Positions 59,490-64,000 of a stretch of DNA of 64,000 nt are shown here, in pieces. This DNA is from Pseudeuparius sepicola (lineage: Eukaryota; Arthropoda; Insecta; Coleoptera; Anthribidae), in contig OY987304.1 of NCBI GenBank assembly GCA_963920635.1, positions 35,836,365-35,900,364 of the forward strand. The letters are read 5' to 3'. The notes beneath the pieces are model-generated. The model ran no database searches, was not told where the DNA came from, and saw only the letters and a list, made by a program, of their open reading frames with translations. Position 1 is the first letter of the stretch. Every line of letters starts with the position of its first letter. The position numbers and the translations under genes are program-made.

Positions 59490-60789
59490 TACACCCAGAG
59501 AAATATCTATTAACCATTAATAAAAATCTATTAATCTCAGCAAAATATCCGCTTTGAATAGGCCTCAATTAATTAGATTACCTATCTGTGATTAATAAAA
59601 ACACTTTGCTAAAAAGAGCCTATTTGCAATTAATAGACAAAAGCATTGTGACTACTAATAAGTTACTAATTTGTTGTTAATATATCCTTTATTTCTGGCT
59701 AATACATTGACTTATTATTTTTTTCAGAGTTAATAGAAACTTTTATTAAACTTGTTGCAGCGAATGGGAAAATATATTAAATTTGCTGTTGCTGCTGGAG
59801 GAACTTGTTATAGTTAATAGATTTATCTACCTTATGTACCTAATGTACAATATTATTATTTTTTTACAGTCGACACTCTTTAGTTTGACACTTTTTCCAA
59901 CAATCAAAATTCTCTAGTAAAGGGGGTATTTTCTGGCCGGTCGGTGTTAAAAAAAAAACAGGGTTATTGGTAATTCGATACATTCCATTGGAGATGTGAT
60001 AGAGGAGGAGGTAAGGAGCAAATTTAATCCTATATGCATTATCAAAACTCATTTTTTTAAAATTATTTAACTTTTTATTTAAAATTTTCCCGTGATCTAA
60101 ATGTTTCCGGACTTTTTTCATTCCAAACATAAGACCATAGTGTTGGGCAAGTAATCCAGTTGAAAAGTTAAACAAAAGTTCTGTAGATATTTTTGTGTCT
60201 ACTAAGAAAAATTGAAATATCTCAAAAACTATTGAGTTTTGCATAATGCATATTGGGATTAAATCTACTCCTTACCTCCTCACCTATCATATCTCCAAAG
60301 GAATGTATGGAATTACCAATAACCCTGTATATTGTAGTACATTATTCGATCGACAACATTACAGGCGGAACGACAACTATCACAGGTTGACTTGGAACTG
60401 AAAACTGCGAACGGTAACGCACGGGATAAATGCATAAAACGCATGCGCAAAACCAAGAAGTAAATAAACTACCTATTTGTACCAGGAAGGTTCATATTTG
60501 TGGTTCATAGGGCTTGTTTTGTTACAAATAGTTTCCCTATTTGCGGCAAGTAGAATATCTTAGCAAAGCTTACCTTTTTGTAATAAATATAAATTTTGCA
60601 ATAGCAAATAGGTTCATTTATTTTTTTTATTTGCCTCAAATAGATATCTAATTGTGACAACAAAATGATCTTAGCAAGATATTTTTGCTGGCGCAGCAAG
60701 TTCGACTTTCTGTAGTAAACAGAAATCTTTTAACAACAAATAGATTTTTCTTAGCAAAATACTTTATTTGGTCCATTTTCCTCAGTGTA
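59490..60789. mobile_element. 1.3-kb element with iterated TCTTAGCAA motifs
   Basis: The ends TACACCCAGAGAAATA and the inverse of ATTTTCCTCAGTGTA are related and lie on TA. Near both ends the motif (T)CTTAGCAAAATA or its inverse recurs (59533, 59611, 60554, 60670, 60750). This suggests subterminal protein-binding repeats. Non-coding, with a nested element at 59957-60329. Confidence 0.65.
59957..60329. mobile_element. Nested CAGGGTTATTGG-ended TIR element
   Basis: CAGGGTTATTGGTAATTC... at 59959 is inverted at 60293-60327 (...GAATTACCAATAACCCTG). Arms continue with TACATTCC(A/T)TTGGAGAT and GTAAGGAG blocks. Non-coding. Confidence 0.8.
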
Positions 60790-60844
60790 TTGATTTCATA
60801 TTATGTAGTTGTATTAAATAACTGTGAACATTTTATCATTGAAT

Positions 60845-61448
60845 AAATTGTTTTTTCTTGAAATCTGCAGTAAAGTGTCGCAAAATCGTCATTAAAGGCT
60901 CAGAAATCGGCACTGAAGTAACCCATTATTGTACGATTTTTTCAATAAGTAGGCCAGGCTTTGGCGAGATGTAAACATCAAACGTCAGACGCTGAGCCAT
61001 CGCCCGTCAAAAGTGACCAAATATTCAAAACCCAGCCGATAAAAGCCCATTTAACTATTCGTACACATTGCGAAATTGTTACCTATAGCAGGGCAATCTA
61101 TCAGTATAAATATTTTAGTAGGTTTGAATATCAATAGATTTATTATGGAGGCGGCACAACAAGCAGCAGTTTTTCTGTTCGAAGCCGCCGTGTCTTTGTC
61201 TTACTTGACCTAGGTAGAGCGATCGTCAAATTCAATCAACGCCGCGCGTATAGTCGGTTCATGGACGGGTGATTATTATTTATTATTATTTTCTTACCTA
61301 ATAAAACATTTTTTTACGATTTCAAAAAAATATATAATATGTACCTCGGCACTGAAGTTCTTTTTATGACTCATGTGGTTTATTTGCCTCGGCCAGAGGC
61401 CTCGTCAACTAAATTCCACATGAGTCATAAAAAGTTGAAGTTCAGTGT
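60845..61448 (+). repeat. Dispersed 600-bp repeat, copy 2 (THAP-element leader)
   Basis: Collinear with 23430-24035, ending in the same hairpin (61341-61448). Here the hairpin is followed ten bases later by the THAP start codon. The repeat may be the promoter/leader of that element. Confidence 0.85.
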
Positions 61449-61457
61449 CAGTGTAAA

Positions 61458-61592
61458 ATGCCTCGACACTGTAGTGTTGTAGGATGTAAAACATATTACA
61501 AAAGCCATAGGAAGAAAATATTTGCTTTGCCCCGGGATGGAAATTTGCGACAAAAATTGATTCGTCAACTTCCAACTGAGATTTCATTCTAA
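61458..61592 (+). pseudogene. THAP-domain N-terminal fragment
   Basis: A short frame of 44 residues begins MPRHCSVVGC, the classic start of a THAP C2CH zinc finger (Met-Pro, then two Cys), followed by KIFALPRD (the FxxPxD region) and an Arg/Lys stretch. A TAA stop at 61590-61592 cuts the domain before the second Cys-His pair. THAP fingers are DNA-binding domains of P-element-like transposases and related host proteins. Later sequence to about 62300 holds only weak remnants in other frames, so this is a broken copy. Confidence 0.7.
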
Positions 61593-62559
61593 TGTGTGAC
61601 TAACACTGTGGCGACAACCCGATATATTATTTTAATTTTTTATATTTTCCTTATTGTTACATATTTTATATCTCTTCAAGTCAGTTTATTTGTCAAGTTT
61701 ATTGCCATTTGCATAATTGTATTAACGACCAACGTCCCAAGCAGCTAAATAATTATGATTCTGTAAATCCAAAATATCAGGACACCAAAGAGCGTGGACT
61801 AGACGTCAGTTGTAGTCAGCGTTTGAAGAATCAACCTAGAGTAAATCGGCGCGCTCAATATTATTCTTTCTTTACTTGTACGTGTATCAATTTTCTAACT
61901 TTCTCGTTCTTGTGTATTTGCAATAAATAATTCGGTAGTTCAGACATCTACACCTACGCATTTCTTCCCACAAGACATTTTCAAGAAAGTGAAATAATTA
62001 AAGTGGACAAGTGTGTTGTGGGGGATAATGTAGAGAGTATCTTAGAAAAATACCTGAACTAAAGGAAGGTGCTGTCCCAACAATTTTTAAGAATGTGTGT
62101 GCGAAAATATTTAAGGGCAATGCCGTTTAACTCTAAGCCTAAACGGATGAAGCATGTGGGACACAAGCAATTAATTAGACAGAGCCTATGGATACACAAA
62201 ACCAATAATATAATAGACGAGAGAAAACTCGCCAACAACACAACATGTATTTATGAAATTTGTTTTCTCTACTTATCTCCAAAAATACAGTTTATTATAT
62301 AGGACTAAGTTGGTTACGTGACACGCGATTCTGCGCGTCAGCGCCATGGCCTGTCTGTCGTTGGCCTCGTCTCGCTTACAAGTTACGTTGCAATACTTAA
62401 ATACACAGGAACTCTACCTGCTACTAAAGTATATACCTGAAACCAAACTTAAACCTAACTTTAAAAAACTGACATGATGAAGGTTTAATAAAGAATCTTG
62501 TCATTCTTGAATAAATATAGACTTCCCAACGAATATCGGCCATGCACCCGACAAGCCGG

Positions 62560-62960
62560 AAGTGCATCCCGCCATTCTTCCGGGCGCGCACCGACCAATA
62601 AGAAGAGGGCATGATTTAGAGCGGCCCTTTCTCGCACGCGGGGCCCCCATAAACATCCAGCGCCGATACGGGGCAAAAACGGGGCCGGGTCTGGGCGCGC
62701 CCCTGTCGGAGAATAAATTTCTGTGGGAATTATAAATCGCTCATGGCGTTCCTTGTTGCCAAAAAAAATCGGTGTGGGTCGACGCTGACGTGACGGGTTA
62801 AGTTGTGAGATCGAGGTTAAGCGGCAGTAGCGGCACCGAATACGTATAGCCATAGAAAGTTCACCTTCCGAATACGCCCAAGCAGTCCGTCCGCCGTTGC
62901 CCCTTGCCTCTCGACCCCGCTGAAATACATGCAAGATGCGGTACATTTTCAAGAAGTTGC
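62560..62960. other. GC-rich island
   Basis: Sharp GC-rich patch with many CpGs, including an AT-containing core GGGAATTATAAATCGCTCATGGCG near 62733-62757. A - strand frame spans it, but it looks like a composition effect. Possible promoter, enhancer or repeat end. Confidence 0.4.
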
Positions 62961-63179
62961 GTCGCCGAGATCAAGGTGCTGCCGCCAAGTGACCCTTCTA
63001 AGGTTATTTATCAATGTTCGGTGGTAGCAGCACCGCCATAATAACTAACCCAACCGTACGGCGATGCATCATGAGAGTTGTGAATTATTTCCGTGTTTCT
63101 GTGGACTTATAAAGTACTTTGTGGTGCTTTAAACCTTTACTTAATTTCATTGAACGCGAGACTTTGCTAGTGGGGCATA

Positions 63180-63345
63180 GTGTTTCACAAGACAAGATTT
63201 CTTGTCTTGTAAGGCCCATTCTTGTCTTGTCTTGCAAAGCAAGAAAATTCATTCTTGTCTTGCACGACTCTTGCTGGAAAAAATCTTGTCTTGCAAGCAA
63301 GATTTCTTGCAATTTCTTGTTCTTGCATTTTTTGTCAAGGCCTAC
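63180..63345. repeat. TTCTTGTCTTG-type iterated repeat
   Basis: About ten near-copies of TCTTGTCTTGCAA or its inverse. Same flavour as the CTTGA-rich ends at 18825-18970 and 20320-20480. Confidence 0.75.
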
Positions 63346-63515
63346 TATAAAGACAGACCCTGGCGCACAAAAATCACGTGACCATCTTAGGCCGACGTTA
63401 CATGTCATTTGTCACATAACTGAAAGCGGCAGCTTGGGTTTTGAGAAGTTTTAAATGTTTAAATTCTTTTTAAACGTCTTAGTTTATATTTTAGAAACAA
63501 GTTTGTGTCTAGTGC
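63346..63515. repeat. Second copy of the 59030-59200 repeat
   Basis: Shares AAAATCACGTGACCAT, CCGACGTTACATGTCATTT, GAGAAGTTTTAA-like and TTAGAAACAAGTTT blocks with 59045-59180 in the same orientation. Confidence 0.8.
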
Positions 63516-63960
63516 GCGTGTGTCCTGGCGGAGGGGAACCGCCCAGGTGTTATTATGGCCTCTGGGTGGAAGTCGTGCCGTCCAAGAATATTGGTGCCGC
63601 CGCACCGACGCGTGAGCGCTGTAAAGGGGAATTCTCCCCCGAACCACAAAATAGGGAGCCCGAAATTCCGGAATGGACTATTATGGACATGGACCGTATT
63701 GGACAGTGGAGCCTGATTCACAGAGGGGTGAACTGCTTACGGGAGATCCGCGAGTTCAGACGGTCCGGGTGGCAGGAAGCCGTTCCCGTTGACCACGTTC
63801 GGGTTTGTGTATTTATTGTATTCACCATTCACCTTGCGTGAAATAAATCAGTGTTGTAACGTACTCGAGAACTTTCGTTGTCGACCCACGACCTGATACG
63901 GTTTCTATTCGGTCTTTCACGCTGCCGAACAACTGAGACCTCGTCAATATTTTCAGTATA
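63516..63960. other. GC-rich segment absent from the other repeat copy
   Basis: Relative to the copy at 59180-59230, about 440 bp are inserted here before the shared GAGGT(G/T)AGTTTTCATTTTT. It contains an open frame to 63841 that I do not recognise and an AATAAA at 63842-63847. It could be a solo LTR, an exon of the element or a lost segment in the other copy. Confidence 0.4.
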
Positions 63961-64000
63961 CCTACTGAGGTTAGTTTTCATTTTTATTTCGTAAAAAATA

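Larger units (their letters stand above)
58990..62395 (+). mobile_element. Putative THAP-type transposon remnant
   Basis: The left end (GACAGGCCATGGCGC near 59028-59044) recurs in inverse at 62338-62355. The same left-end region (CACGTGACCAT..., CCGACGTTACATGTCATTT) recurs at 63350-63420. Inside are the 600-bp leader repeat (60845-61448), a THAP-domain start (61458-61592) and a weak later segment LKEGAVPTIF (62059-62088) of the kind that follows THAP domains. Other elements have inserted (59490-60789). Borders are tentative. Confidence 0.45.

Noticed and set aside
62485..62952. 155-residue - strand frame
   Set aside because: Composition effect of a GC-rich island; no motif is recognised.
63455..63841. 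128-residue + strand frame
   Set aside because: It spans a repeat border and has no recognisable domain; kept only as a noted segment.

Overview
This is an AT-rich, intron-containing stretch of an arthropod, almost certainly insect, nuclear genome. It carries insect-type UDP-glucuronosyl/glucosyltransferase (UGT) genes with small introns, a gypsy-type insect endogenous retrovirus (errantivirus-like) with an env-like gene, a Penelope-like element, and many short inverted-repeat DNA elements. I cannot fix the insect order from sequence alone. There is no bacterial gene organisation and no CRISPR array.

Host genes: only two can be supported, a tandem pair of UGTs on the + strand. UGT-1 (5562-7571) has the same four-exon structure as UGT-2 but carries a one-base gain in exon 2 and a one-base loss in exon 4, so it reads as a pseudogene. 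UGT-2 (10538-12632) is intact: four exons add up to exactly 526 codons including the stop. Their upstream flanks are also similar, as expected from a tandem duplication.

Mobile-element layers: 406-1027, 4332-4738, 15911-16334, 18820-20510, 24087-24626, 28074-28416, 30528-32615, 34435-35312, 56258-56970, 57459-58502 and 59490-60789 are terminal-inverted-repeat or snapback elements. Many end in TACAGGGTG or TACAGGGTT next to TA. A degraded Penelope-like element lies on the - strand at 13600-15650. A degraded FLYWCH/MULE-type element lies at 24627-27280. An unrecognised decayed transposon-like coding region lies at 38990-40612. THAP-domain transposon remnants occupy about 59.0-62.4 kb.

The dominant feature is a 12.25-kb LTR retroelement at 43463-55713: 412-bp LTRs that differ at one base by eye, TGCA target duplications, gag, pol and env. 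Pol is split by a nested 3.6-kb Tc1/mariner-type transposon (48051-51619), which itself holds a 981-bp foldback element and a two-intron transposase missing its third catalytic residue. Downstream of the integrase, in the same reading frame, pol carries a complete TARG1/OARD1-like macro domain (52922-53344) with both TARG1 catalytic positions (Lys and Asp) retained. A de-ADP-ribosylation module fused to a retroelement polyprotein is the most interesting thing in the window.

A second notable signal is a pair of diverged, GC-richer non-coding segments (40858-41110 and 57045-57310), about 250 bp each and in the same orientation. They share blocks containing homeodomain-like and forkhead-like cores and look like duplicated regulatory DNA or an ancient repeat. 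The rest of the window is AT-rich intergenic DNA in which I see no gene.
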